Positions 47,641-60,366 of a stretch of DNA of 64,000 bases are shown here, in pieces. This stretch comes from Glandiceps talaboti. Taxonomy: Eukaryota; Hemichordata; Enteropneusta; Spengelidae. Where the stretch lies: NCBI RefSeq assembly GCF_964340395.1, contig NC_135550.1, positions 1,541,001 to 1,605,000 on the forward strand. Reading direction: 5' to 3'. The position numbers were made by a program, and so were the translations under genes. Every line of letters begins with the position of its first letter. The stretch's first letter is position 1. The notes under the pieces were generated by a model, which did not search any database, had not been told where the DNA came from, and saw nothing but the letters and a program-made list of their open reading frames with translations.

Positions 47641-50527
47641 GCGAATAGACAACCGGAGTTGGTCAAAATAGCAAATTAAAAATCAAATGAATTTTACTAT
47701 GACCGTGAATTCACATAACCGGTGGTTTGAATTCTGAGCTCCCTAATATACCTATCGAAAAGACACTATCCCGTCAGACTACCTGCAATGGGCATTTTAG
47801 TAACCTCTCACTTGATCGTGAGGTGCGTATACTGGAATGAACCATTCTGTAGGAGGGTGGAGAATTTGGATTGAAGTTTACAACCCTTTTTCGAACAAAT
47901 ATTTGTCATTTGGGCGCACAATGCGTAGAATTAAGACTATAGCATATATTACATTGCTTGTTTGACGTCAATAGTGTCTTTTGAAAAGTTGCACTTTACC
48001 TAAAGTCTCGCGGACTGATTTCCAATATGGCGTCGGTCATAATGCTCATTAACATATTCATTTTTTTTTCAAATTACAAAAAAAATCATAAAAAATAGAA
48101 GAGAAGACGTGCTGACTTGAAATTAACAAATCTAAGTAAGCTACCCTCTGTGCATCAACACACCAGATATCAAAGCAATCTGACTTGAAGTTTGTGAGGA
48201 GTTGATAAAAATGTCATTTTTGGAAAAAAAATCATAAAAAATTGAAAATGGCACAGATCAACTTGGCATGAACAAATCTGAATAGCCTCCCCCCAGGGAA
48301 CATGCACACCAAATATCGAAGAATTCCGACTGTCACTTTCGGAGTAGATAGTGAAAATATAAAAGTTTGACGGACACCTATGATTCACTCTACTCTCTAT
48401 ACTCTATACAACCTATACCTAAAGCTACGCTTTCAGCTTTCGCTGACAGCGGAGCTAAAAAAAACTGGCGTGCAATTAGTCTTTTGTGCCAGGACTACAA
48501 AATTGTATTGGCAAATAGATTGAAAATTGTTATGCCATCATTGATAGACGCTGACCAAGTTGGATATATGAAAGGTAGACAAGCAAGCGAAGTGATAAGA
48601 TTAATTGAGGATATATATGATTATACTTTAAGACAAAATGTACCAGGAGCTGTAATCTATATTGACTTTGAAAAAGCATTCGATTCTGTCGATTGGAATT
48701 ATATTCAGGAAGTATTGCATTTATTCCATTTTGGAGAAAAGTTTCGGAAATGGTTCAAAGTTATGTATAACAATATAGAAAGCTGTATAAATAATTGTGG
48801 ATGGATGACGAAATTTTTCAAGTTAGAAAGGGGAGTTCGACAAGGATGTCCTTTAAGTGCACAACTGTTTATACTTTGTGTAGAAATACTAGCGTGCAAA
48901 ATAAGGCAGTGTTCGGAGATCGATAGTATTGACATACCAGAGCTCAAACACCAAAATGAAGCTCGTATTACACAACTAGCGGACGAAACTACAGTGTTTG
49001 TAAAAAAAAATGAGAAATCAGTGCAAGGAGTGTTATGTATTATGGATGAATTTGAGAAATTATCGGGTTTAAAGATGAATAAGGATAAAACTGAAGCTGT
49101 ATGGATAGGTAAATCAATGGGCTGTAGAAAAACAATAACCCCAATTTAGTGGTCAACAGAACCTGTCAAAGTCCTGGGTATGTACATTGGATATGATAAG
49201 GATAAATGTGATCAGTTAAATTGGGAACGAAAGATAAAGAAATTAAGTAACACCTTTCACTCCTGGAAAATGAGAAATTTAACTATTTTTGGTAAAATTT
49301 TGATTATTAAAAGTTTAGGTTTATCAAATCTTTTATATTTAGCCTCAGTTTTGCCTGTACCTGCTGATGTTGTCAAAAGTGTTGATAAAATGATTCTAGA
49401 GTTTTTAGATTGTATAAGGTATAAGATAAAGAAAGGAGTTTTAATGTCGCCTATCTCAGAAGGAAGGATAAACTTACCGTGCTTTAGTACACTTACAAAG
49501 GCTTTAAAATTTACCTGGTATAGAAAGCTGTTTGATAATAGCTATGCAAATTGGAAAAAATATTTTTTCATGGTATATGCAGGAAGACAAGGCAGAGGGT
49601 ATTCTTGGAAGTTTTGTAAATCCAGAGGATATGCCAATTCAAATTGTTCGTAAATTACCAGAGTTTTACATTGAATTTTTACGTGTTTGGTTCAAACTAA
49701 GAGAGAAACAGAAAACCAAGCATAAAAAAATTGCTTTGGAATGCTTTCTATAATATATTTGTTTCAACGATTCCTAAAGAAGAACTAAATGTATTTCTTC
49801 TTAAAAATGTACCTGTATGTATAAGTGATATAAAAACTAAAGCTATATATAAACTGCTTATCGAGGATACTTTGATACAAACGAAAGCCATTTTAGTTTG
49901 GGAAACAGAATGTAGTTGTAGTTTTAATGATAGAAAGCTCTGGATGTTAGCGAAGAAAATAACACCAGAAACCAAGCTTCAAGCTTTCCACTGGAAATTT
50001 ATGATTTGTCGGATTCCAAATGCCGTGAAACTTTTCCAATGGAAGAAAAGAGATTCACCATTGTGTGATTCATTTAGGAAACATGACACTTACAAACATA
50101 GGTATTGGGACTTCATAATTGCTCAAAATGTTTGGCGATATATTGAAAATATTTTGGGAGGACTTTTGAATTACAAAATATCTTTAAACTTTAAAGTAAT
50201 TGTTGGAGGGATAGCCACATGTAAAAAATCCTTTGAAAATCTAGCAAACCTGATTATTCTAGTTGGTAAATGGTCAATTCACAAGTATTGGACGTGTAAC
50301 CTTCACAATAAAGCTTCATCAACAATGGTTGCAAGAATCGAACTCCTTGAAAGAGCTCATTCACAAAATATGCCACGTTTACTTGAAATCCTTTGATATT
50401 TTGTCTCTAAACGTCTATATTAATCAAGTTTATAAGGTACTGGTTATTTTTTGTATGTAATTGAAATTATGTATTGTTATGTATAAAACTTTTCAAATTC
50501 AGAAATAAAATTAATACTTAAAGAGAG

Positions 50528-50543
50528 TAAAAATACTAATGTA
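50528..50543 (+). repeat. 16-bp target-site duplication, right
   Basis: Identical to 41587-41602; marks the 3' border of the LINE. Confidence 0.9.
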
Positions 50544-50589
50544 AGCATCGGTAACATGCCATGTAAGTCTTGGTTGACCTTGCAGTACA

Positions 50590-51650
<1,061 letters not shown>

Positions 51651-51654
51651 GAAA

Positions 51655-52190
51655 TAGAAACATGAAATGGGCCGCCCTAAGGTCCATTCTCTTGTACGAC
51701 TCTGAAATATGGGGCTATCAATGTTTTGAAATACTCGAAAAGGTTCAACTACGAAAGTGCGACGAAAGAGGCAGTAGTGGGAGAGCGTGGACGTTTACCA
51801 ATGTTTGTATGGTCACTTAAACGTTGCATTAATTTTGGCTTAAGTTAATTGAACTACCACCCCATCGATTAACACGTCAATCGTATCTTTTGCTGTTTAA
51901 TTTAGACTCAGGTAGACGCAACTGGATATCTTCTGTCAAAAATAGTCATTTGGTCATGTTTGGTTGTGTAGAAGACAAGGAAATTTTTCTCACCGACTTT
52001 GTTAAAAGGTCGCAAGATATTTCCAAACAAATATGGATGGTGTAATATTAGAGAGAAACCAAAAATACGCTCGTATGTGGGCTTGCTCGAAGTTGAGAAC
52101 TCTGTACACTTAAATTGTGCAAATTGAGTTTCTCCAGGTGTAACGCCTTTTTGAAGGATTACGTAATCACCACATATCACACAAACTCAT
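51655..52190 (+). pseudogene. LINE C-terminal region, decayed
   Basis: Readable blocks include RSILLYDSEIWGYQC (51680), then KVQLRKC. After shifts come ELPPHRLTRQSYLLLFNLD (51855), WISSVKN (51925) and FLTDFVKRSQDISKQIW (51985-52035). The LLY-SE-WG block followed by the RR/LDS-rich part is the standard C-terminal region of RTE/L1-like ORF2. No RT core remains. Confidence 0.65.
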
Positions 52191-53822
52191 GAATGCATGA
52201 CATATTTAATGCTTTCAAGCGACCTCATTTCATAATTAACTGGATATTTCCCCGCCTTGTCAATCGAAATATCTTGGACAGGCTTGAATCACCACAATTA
52301 CTTTTGGAGAGGCATCACTAAAATTCGGATTATCATCATTTGTGGCATACAAACACATCAGAACAAATTGACTCGTGTCCAATGTAATATCAATCATCTA
52401 TATCCATATTTAGTGTCATGGATAGTGTATGAACAATTAATGTTTTAAATAATGGCAACATCTCGTAGGTTACTAGTCTCATGATTAAAAAGAACATGAG
52501 CTCCCCATTCGGCCTTGCAAAAACGCTCATTACTAATCTTTACGGGCTGAATATGGGTTTTGCGGACCAAGGTTGTGCTGCAGAAGGGGCCAGTTTTAGG
52601 AGGTCTGTAAAACCCATAAACCATACGGTTTATTCATATAGCTCTTGAAGTACTAAAATACGTTCGCAATAAGTAATTTGGACATTTTTAAAGACAGTAA
52701 GGGACATTATACCGAAAATAAATTGCTGTTCATTGTAAATCTCGAGGTATGCCAAGGCCTTAGCACATGTATGGCCTGGCGGATTTATTTCGGTATGTTC
52801 ATAATTATATATATCGAGCTTCTTGCATGTACATGCATCGTTCGAGTCACACGAAACACACAAACGCACACAAAAAAACCTGGAAAACATGAAACACAAA
52901 ATTACTGTTAACAAGGTTTGGCATTTAATAAAATCTATGATAATTTGACTGTGAAACAGATGTTTCGGAAAAATGATCTTGTACATGGTTGAGTACCTGC
53001 CATGATGAACGACATGCATGCCACGACCGACGAACAACAAAATGTAATGAAAGAAATCGTGAAACCAGGCGTAAAACAGGTCTTCGTAACACTAAAATCG
53101 TCAAAAATCACAAACTGGAAAAACTATGCTTCAGTCGCTGACTATGGTCTGATTCTAATAACAAATAAAGGTACACTTCGTCTTGTTCCAGCCCTTTGAT
53201 ACTGTTACCTTATAGCTAAGCTAGCTAACTTATAATCATACAGAACTTGAATGATCTGTCGATGGCTTCACTATTTGTACATCATTGATCAAATCCAAAG
53301 CTTATACTTTCTTCACATCATGATTCTTCACTGAAAGCATATCAGGAAATTTAAAGTTGTCCAAACCCACGGTACATTGTTGCCTAACACTGTGGTCAGT
53401 TCATATGTGTTTAACCGGATCCAAGACTTTTGTTGCTGCCTCTTGTGTTGTCTATGTGGCATTTATTAAACTCCAAAAACGTTACCTGCACTTAAAGATG
53501 AACTTTTCAGATGCAATTAGACCACCTGACCAATGTGAATGTTCCAAATAAAGATACCTTTTAAGGGTATTTGTGGAGGCCAGCGAACATCCATTGTTAT
53601 GCTGGAAACTTGAGCATGGTTTTTTCGATGTGGTCTTTCCTCACTTGTTTGCCCTCCTTTGTAGAAAGCTCTGTTCTCTTTATTATCAATTTGATAATTA
53701 TCTCGAGGCAAATGTGCCCATCTCTATGCAGCCATGATGCCTCCAACACCATGGTTTATGAACAAACAAAATACATTGCAACCAAGAGATTGGCGTTCTA
53801 AAGGATACACATATCTACATTA
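52191..53822. other. No confirmed gene
   Basis: A 65-codon frame at 53002-53199 has good composition (EIVKPGVKQVFVTLKSSK) and a GGTACAC donor-like end, but nothing confirms it. A 136-codon minus-strand frame at 52630-53040 overlaps it. Neither is called. Confidence 0.25.
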
Positions 53823-54230
53823 ACAACCAGATTTAAACTGAATGCCTCCCACACATATAGTTGGAATGCAAAAGTCTGGGCTATGGCTATTATAAATGAT
53901 GTAACCTCTAATCGGAAAATTAATTATATGAAACTATATGGAATTTGAACATATTAACTATTTATCGAAAATCATTATTCATGAAAATTTCCTGCTACAT
54001 GATCAAGCTTAAAAGTACATGTGCACTTTGTTATGATCTTTGATGTATGATGTGCCAAAATATATGAATTTTGACGCTTCCATTCCAAAGTGTAGTCTGA
54101 TTATCAAACTAAATATCAAAAACTATAATAAAACGTGCACTTTGTTGTCATCAATAAATAAACCAAATTATACAAAATCTGAAGCTTGCATTCTTCAGAT
54201 ATCTTAACTGCATCACTATATGCATATTTC
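53823..54230 (+). mobile_element. Satellite-carrying element, left end plus degenerate units
   Basis: The left end AACCAGATTTAAACTGAATG with GCCTCCC is followed by GGCTATGGCTATTATAAATG, as in 28795-28825. At least two units follow with GTGCACTTTG and GATGTATGATG blocks. Another unit with TATGCAAATGATG lies at 54720-54865. Confidence 0.55.
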
Positions 54231-54719
54231 TCCTTAAAGACACAACTGCCCTAGATAAAGAGGATTATGGCTAATCAATGCAAATGCGGGAAATTCAAAC
54301 TGCTGTACAGAGCACTAGCTTCTGGGTCTTGTTTTCAGCATTTTTTCTGTGCTTCGAGAAACACACAGGTCATGTATCATGTACAAATTGTTTGTGAATG
54401 TCGTAGGATGGTAACTTGATACACAAATTAGTTGAAAATCAGTCTGTTTGTTTCATAAAATGAAAAAACCTCTCCAAATGAGACAATTCCCCTGCAAACA
54501 GCTGCTTAGATTGTGTGTCATTCAGGATTATTCAAATATGCGGCATTTGCATGTGAAAAACCCAGATATAGGGAATGTTTACATTTTGGTGATTACTTGC
54601 CAGTGAGTCATCACAAGTTCTCCACCTCCAAACATACAGTCAGTCATATGCAAAAATGGTCCCAGGCGCCGCCAGTTGCATGTTTAAAAGTGAAAGCCAT
54701 GTGGACAAACTTCATTGTA
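54231..54719. other. No gene seen
   Basis: Spacer within or beside satellite-family sequence; nothing recognised. Confidence 0.3.
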
Positions 54720-54867
54720 CATACGCTCATTAGTATGGCTGATATATGTAGCTAATTACATTAAATTTGAAGCTTGCATAGTCAAGATATAGCCTACTTG
54801 CCACAAATCATTAATGTATGCAAATGATGCAATACATTTAAGAGCTATGATAGCAGGCTTTGCAGGA

Positions 54868-54920
<53 letters not shown>
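54868..54920 (+). repeat. (ATT)n microsatellite
   Basis: Uninterrupted TTA trinucleotides joined to a satellite-family unit ending at about 54867. Confidence 0.9.
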
Positions 54921-54921
<1 letters not shown>

Positions 54922-57900
54922 AAGTGAAGGGGTTTAAATAGTATATAATAATAAAGCATTGTGTGAGAGACAATTTAGAGGAATGGTTCCTTTTGGTCCT
55001 ATTGTCAATAAAATGTATCCGTTTGAGCATATATTTGCTATGCCGGCTCATATTTGCTATGCTGATTGACGTTTGAGAGCGCCCTTTCACAACTTTATCT
55101 GTCCATACTTCTGCATTCAATTTGTGAGAGTCTAAAATATAGTAAAAGTAATTTCAAAATTGCATGTTAGGAAAATGAAAAAGTTAAGGGGTGTAATATT
55201 ATATCATAATGAAAATGTCTGGGAGGACTGTAGTTGAATATCACTGAAGTTGAAGTTTACTACTCAATTAATTTTGCGACATTTATCATTCAAGCTCAAG
55301 TTATAACAGTTTGGAGTTTGGTTACTCCTCTGTATATGAATACAAATATAAGTATTATTTAATTTATTACTAATTATGCACACTCCACACTTTAATAACT
55401 GAACTTTTAATAATTCAAATCTAATGTCTGTCATAATACTGTGGAGTGTGCCCTGTCGACAAAAGTCTAAATGTTTGTATATACTATTAGCAGTTCTGTG
55501 CAATGACAAAACATAGATCAGTGTGAAATATCCTCAGGAATCTATAGAGTTTGTTCGAACCTAAATTATTTATTTCTATATGCCAGTGTAACTGACTGTG
55601 ACTTCACATGTTTCGGACTAGTTTGGCTTTTACCAATAACGAACCCAAAAGTGTGGCACATAAATGTATACTCAAATAAGGGACTAGCCCCCCCCCCCCC
55701 CGATATTTGTCTGAACAGCTCGCATCACGACCGAGCAAGGTACAGACAAATACATTGTTCTGTAATGATTTATAAAGTTGCTGATGACATTCCCTGAAAA
55801 CAATATTTGCAATGCGTCTCACAATATTTGTAATATTATTCCGAAATCACTGCTGTTTTCAAATCATCGTAGACTTTCACAACATACTGTTACAAATATT
55901 CCATGAAGTGTTTAGTAGTAGTATTTCTACTATGCAGCAGTACATTGACAGGTACAAAATTTTGATAATACAGTGTTGCAAAGTTTACTGAAAAGATAAT
56001 CGATTTTTTCCGACCCCCTGCAGGCGCTCTGAGCTGTGCGAGTGTTATACAATTTGAGCCAGGTTTTTGAGCTATTGCCGTGCTTATTATATTGTGGAGT
56101 CAAATGATGTATCCATTCATGGCAAAATTTGGCCTCAGATTTCTGTTTGCTATGAAGACAGGTGTACTTGATATTTAAGGACCCTTTACAAAAATAATAG
56201 TTACCAACGTTAGATTTGTTTACGAATTACGTCACTGTACCCATCAATGTCGCTCATCACTAAATGTGTTGCTTCCCATCAGAAAATTTAACTGAAAGTA
56301 AGGGAATTTATGATCGTAACATATTCAGTCATAAAATAATCAGGTTTCTGGCAATTTCCATGACTTGTTTAGAAAGATTGCAGTTCAATAATATTTGGAA
56401 GCAAGAGCATAAAGTTAGTGCTAAATATTACGTGATCACAATCAATCCCAGTCAACCAGATGCACATGTGGTATGTTTGTGCCTCCTGTATGGTGTACGG
56501 ACGGACTAGCCTGTCTGTCAGTGTCATATTTGCTTCTTATCGTCAAGATGTTGTAAGAATTTGAAAATAGTCTGTGTCTGATCAACAGAATTTCTCTTCC
56601 ACTAAAGTTTAGACAACATTTAGTTGTACTCACTCATGCAAACGTTGTTGATCATGCTTGAGACCTCGTTTCCTTCGACGCCCTTATGAAAATAGGTCAA
56701 GGGTTAAATTCACCTAGAACACTTTCGCTCGTGATAACATTGCTAGTCTTGTTTTGCCGCGTAATCGTCAAATATTTTCTAGATATCTTATTTTACACTT
56801 TGGGCTTTTTAGTTTTATCTGATAACCAGCCACCTTGAAAACTATGTACTCACGTTATTTGATTTTCTCTTGATTGCGTTCATTACTATCCACAGAGTGA
56901 CACGAAGCATTTTCGTTGTCTTTCAAAAAACTTCCCGTCCTCTGCGTGTACTGAAGACTCACTGTACATGTGGCATGGTGTATCGTCTATGACTATTTTT
57001 GTCTTGTAAAATAAAATTTGAACATGCTGAAGAGAACTATGGCTAGGAATGTCTTATTTTTGTTTTATCTATTTATCATTTTGTTTTGACGTATTGACTG
57101 TACTGTGTTGTGTCCATATATGTTATATGAACCTGTGTTTGCCATGATCCAGGTAGACAAAGCACTGGCAACACTGAATTGCAACAACATCAGTACAGCG
57201 TTGTGTCTTTTTATGTTGATTTCGACAATGATACATGTTATAATTATGTATCAAAATAAAAGCAATCAACTCTCGGTAGTCTGCTATCATCATGAAGCTG
57301 ACTTGCCTTCTTTATATCAGTTCAAACACAATTTTCGATTTCACTTTGATCATGAGCCACAAGCGGGGAACTACTAAATTGGTCAGGGAACCAGTTACAT
57401 TTACTGCTGGCCTTCAAAACGTTCGTTGAATCGAAAGTTTATTGTGATGACCATTGGCAAGTGTAGTGTGTATATTTTTTTTAGAGTGTTGTGTTTCTTG
57501 GTTCATTGTGCACGATTGAAATAGAAACAGGTGAAATGCACATAAAATCGTAATTGCTAATTCGGGTTGGAAACGTGGTAAAGGCAAGGTACTAACCAGT
57601 CTAACGCAACGTACTCCTACTAATGCACGAGTCAATGTAATGCCCGAGGGACCCCACCTCGGGCGATACGAGACAAATGTGGGGGATTAGACCGTGTTTG
57701 CCATGAAACAATGCCCGAGGGGGGGGGGGTTGCCTCATATTCACCCCTAGTCATTTTCACGGACGTAAAAGAGTGGTTGTGTGTCAGTCAGAATTTTTTA
57801 ATGCCCCACCCATTAGGGTGGGGGAAATGTTGGGAGTATTACTTCTTTTAGGTGGTGATTTTCCAGAATGTCTTGCCCCAGGGAGTGGGGAATTTGACAA

Positions 57901-58087
57901 ATTTTATAAGACCAATTTCCAAATCCCCTACTATGCCCCGAGATGGGGGGGTGACATTGACTCCTGCATAAGGCAGATGTTGAAGCCTGTATTACATGTA
58001 AACAGACGTGTCGTGTAGTTCTCAACTTGTCATATACTATACTATACTTGCTATACTGTAATGTACGATGAAGCAAACTGAATCTTT
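54921..58087. other. No gene seen; C14 tract and small hairpin
   Basis: More than 3 kb without a credible exon. It holds a run of C at about 55689-55702. A stem GCCCGAGG/CCTCGGGC lies at about 57641-57663 in a G/C-rich stretch that repeats ATGCCCGAGG at 57712. Confidence 0.35.

Positions 58088-58120
<33 letters not shown>
58088..58120 (+). repeat. (CAA)n microsatellite
   Basis: Uninterrupted ACA/CAA triplets. Confidence 0.9.
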
Positions 58121-59200
58121 GCAATAACGACGTTACAAAGAGATACAGAACAACAGGTTTTAGGTCAAATACATGTATCGGCCATGGATATACATGTATG
58201 TTATGCAATTCCCTAGAAAGTATACATAAATAACCGCCCCCCCCCCCCCCACGTCATCTCAGTTTCACGTTTGCTCGCGATATAGACATCATTAAAGTTC
58301 AGTGGATTCAGTGTACTTTATTAGGCAACTGTTTATCAAAGGTAACCAGTGCTTATTATTCATAGAAATACTCCTCAAATTGATGTCATAAATATCCCAC
58401 ACCTCAGCAGACACTCCGAAAAAACACTGCATAACATTCGCCTATGAAATGTCGGAAAAAATATTTGCAATGGCCCTTGCTGTTTTAACTCATCCATAAT
58501 TTTAGCAACTAAGTTTAATGTAAATTAATGATGATTATTCCTCATCGTCGGCAAAGTCATGTAAACAATACATTTGTAAGCTGGTGAGTTTGTTTCTATC
58601 GTTGTCTATCTAACTTGTAATATTATATTGTATGTGATGTGTGTACCGCGGTATCGCATGCACACATACGACAATGTAACGCACATTGCTACATTGTATT
58701 CAATTCTAGTGACGTCATTCACCTCGCGCACACACAGTAGTATTAGTAACGGACGCCATTTCTCACACTCGACACTTCGCAAGCCTTTATGATCGAGAAT
58801 TTCTGGATAATTTATAAGTATTCCTGTAACAATGAATGCTACCGTGATGTCACTTGTCCCCGATGACATGAATGATATCGGTGTCTGTTATCGTCTGAAT
58901 TTGGGACCCAGAAATACGTACATACGCATGTACGCACATCGAGTTGCTACACACTACAGTGTCAGCTGGAGCAGCAGACGATCTTTGAAACTGTCGGATT
59001 TTGAATTTCTATCCATAAACAAACGATATACAGTATCGAGTCGCGTATGTCAACTTGTACTCAAATGTATGTGTACACATTTGGAGATTTTGTGATGAAA
59101 GACTGAACTAAGTTGTGTAGATCGAATTCTCAAGGACTGCTGGTATTTAGGTATTTACAATTTATTCTGGTGATTTTTAGTTTTACTTTTAGAATTGCAT
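58121..59200. other. No confirmed gene; C14 tract at 58237
   Basis: An 87-codon frame at 58832-59095 starts MNATVMSLVPDDMND and has balanced composition, but no transmembrane segment or domain. It is left as a curiosity. Confidence 0.3.
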
Positions 59201-59299
59201 AGGTTTGATACAGATAATTTCAAAAATCATGAAACCTTGTTACAACAGATATCACCAACCCATACATTCCAACAGCAATAATGCTTTTTTCCTAAATTT

Positions 59300-59800
59300 G
59301 AAATGTTTAGAATGTTTTATGTCTAATTTTTCAAAAATTCACGTTATATGGTTATTTTGGTTACCATGGCAACCGATGTTCATTAAATGACCGCTTTTTT
59401 TGAACTCAGCATGACAAACTACCCTTGGTAGTAGGGTCAATGTGCAAATAAAAAGGTATTTATCAGATTTATAATGTTATTTGTGAGATGTATGTGTATA
59501 TAATGAAAACATAATTTTCACGTCTACCTTATGTTGCCATGGAAACAGCCATCAAATTTTATACAGTTTATGTTACACCAGGTAGCACTAACTCATACAT
59601 GTCTAATACAAGGACATTTTTTCACTGTATTATCTTTTTTTTCAATGTTTTATGTCAAACTCTGGAAAAATGATTAACATAATATGGTGATTTTGGTTAC
59701 CATGGCAACAGATGTTCTTAAAATGACCCCCTTTTTTGAACTCAGCATACAAAACTACCCCAGGTAGGGTGGTTAATATGCTAATAAACATGATTATTAT
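59300..59800 (+). repeat. Repeat with three RFX X-box-like palindromes
   Basis: GTTACCATGGCAAC occurs at 59360-59373 and 59696-59709, and GTTGCCATGGAAAC at 59533-59546, spaced 173 and 163 bases. The outer two share longer flanks (TTTTGGTTACC...GATGTTC and CTTTTTTGAACTCAGCAT). GTTRCC-ATGG-AAC matches the RFX X-box consensus. The unit looks like a diverged tandem repeat. Confidence 0.7.
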
Positions 59801-60139
59801 AATTTTTATTATTATTATATACTTATTTTATAATTATTATTATTATTAATAAAGTAAGAGAAAAGTAAGAGAAAACACTAAAATGTAACACTGAAGTGAA
59901 AACCCTCCATAAATCAAAGTCTCAAAGTACAAAAAGCACTAGTAAAGAATCGACCTAGAGTGTTTCCAAAAGTTAGAAAGGAAATAGGAATCGGAATGTA
60001 CACAACTGTAAATAACAGTATTCTTGCTGTCCATTAAATGTTCACACTTCATATGTGTATAGTTTGTTACAGTTGTTTTATGTGGCAAATAAGCATTTGG
60101 GTGTTTGAAACACACACAATCCTTATTTGAGACACACAC
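59801..60139. other. No gene seen
   Basis: TTA-rich low complexity at 59800-59850, then plain sequence. Confidence 0.35.
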
Positions 60140-60366
60140 AATCCTGGTCACAAGAGCTTAGCATTTGCCGTTTTGTGCAACAATTTACTCTAAAACAGGA
60201 CGCATCAAAAGATGCGTCAGTTAGAGGTGACAAAACAAACAGTCCAGGCGAAACCACACCAACTTACGTGTGTATCGACTGTGGTTTACGCATCCCTTGA
60301 TGTCTTCTATTTTAGAGTAAATTGTTGCAGAAAACACCCAAATGCTAAGCTCTTATGACCAGAATT
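60140..60366. mobile_element. 227-bp foldback MITE
   Basis: About 80 bases at each end are inverted copies: AATCCTGGTCA with AAGAGCTTAGCATTTG on the left, and the reverse complement ending TGACCAGAATT on the right, both with GCAACAATTTACTCTAAAA. An extra exact hairpin GACGCATC-AAAA-GATGCGTC sits at 60199-60218 inside the left arm. No clear target-site duplication. Confidence 0.75.

Larger units (their letters stand above)
45531..48454. mobile_element. ~2.9-kb insertion in LINE ORF2, class unresolved
   Basis: The RT frame stops at about 45530 and resumes at about 48455, so the intervening DNA is inserted; borders are good to about 15 bases. TAGCTCCGCTGT near the left end is inverted as ACAGCGGAGCTA at the right end. 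Near the right end, two similar blocks of about 130 bases carry an AAAAAAATCATAAAAAAT motif (48075-48110 and 48220-48245). No clear transposase. A GC-richer stretch lies at 47100-47640. Confidence 0.65.
43195..50396 (+). pseudogene. LINE ORF2: endonuclease and reverse transcriptase, interrupted
   Basis: The endonuclease starts at 43195 (IATLNVRGLRDK, then VVYLQEIYS). A frameshift near 43470 precedes DRLWLINVY, where the solo LTR intervenes. It resumes at 44225 and continues to RLDYHIVS and RTDHSAV (44520-44620), typical endonuclease end motifs. A TACA microsatellite shifts the frame at 44958-45012. The RT begins at about 45180 (NNKSPGHDGLTLEFY), is cut by the ~2.9-kb insertion, and resumes at 48460 (NWRAISLLCQDYK). 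It has IYIDFEKAFDSVDW and GVRQGCPLSAQLF. The catalytic box reads LADET instead of the usual ADDT. The C-terminal region runs to 50396 across further shifts (about 49150, 49560, 49740). Confidence 0.85.
41603..50527 (+). mobile_element. Full-length Tx1/L1-like LINE with nested insertions
   Basis: The element is bounded by exact 16-bp duplications. It has a 5' UTR of about 190-220 bases, ORF1 with zinc knuckles, a 77-base gap, ORF2 with apurinic-type endonuclease and RT, and a short 3' UTR with AATAAA near 50504. Two later insertions (43521-44224 and ~45531-48454) inflate it to 8.9 kb; net length is about 5.3 kb. Stops, frameshifts and an altered catalytic motif make it inactive. Tx1/L1 placement rests on the two-ORF layout, the CCHC ORF1 and the RT sequence style. 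Confidence 0.85.

Noticed and set aside
41603-50527. Active LINE
   Set aside because: One stop in ORF1, several frameshifts in ORF2, two insertions and an altered catalytic box rule out activity.
52630-53199. Overlapping frames of 136 (-) and 65 (+) codons
   Set aside because: They overlap on opposite strands and neither has a domain. The plus-strand one could be an exon but nothing confirms it.
58832-59095. 87-codon frame starting MNATVMSLVPDDMND, receptor-like N-terminus
   Set aside because: No transmembrane segment follows and no exon borders are convincing.
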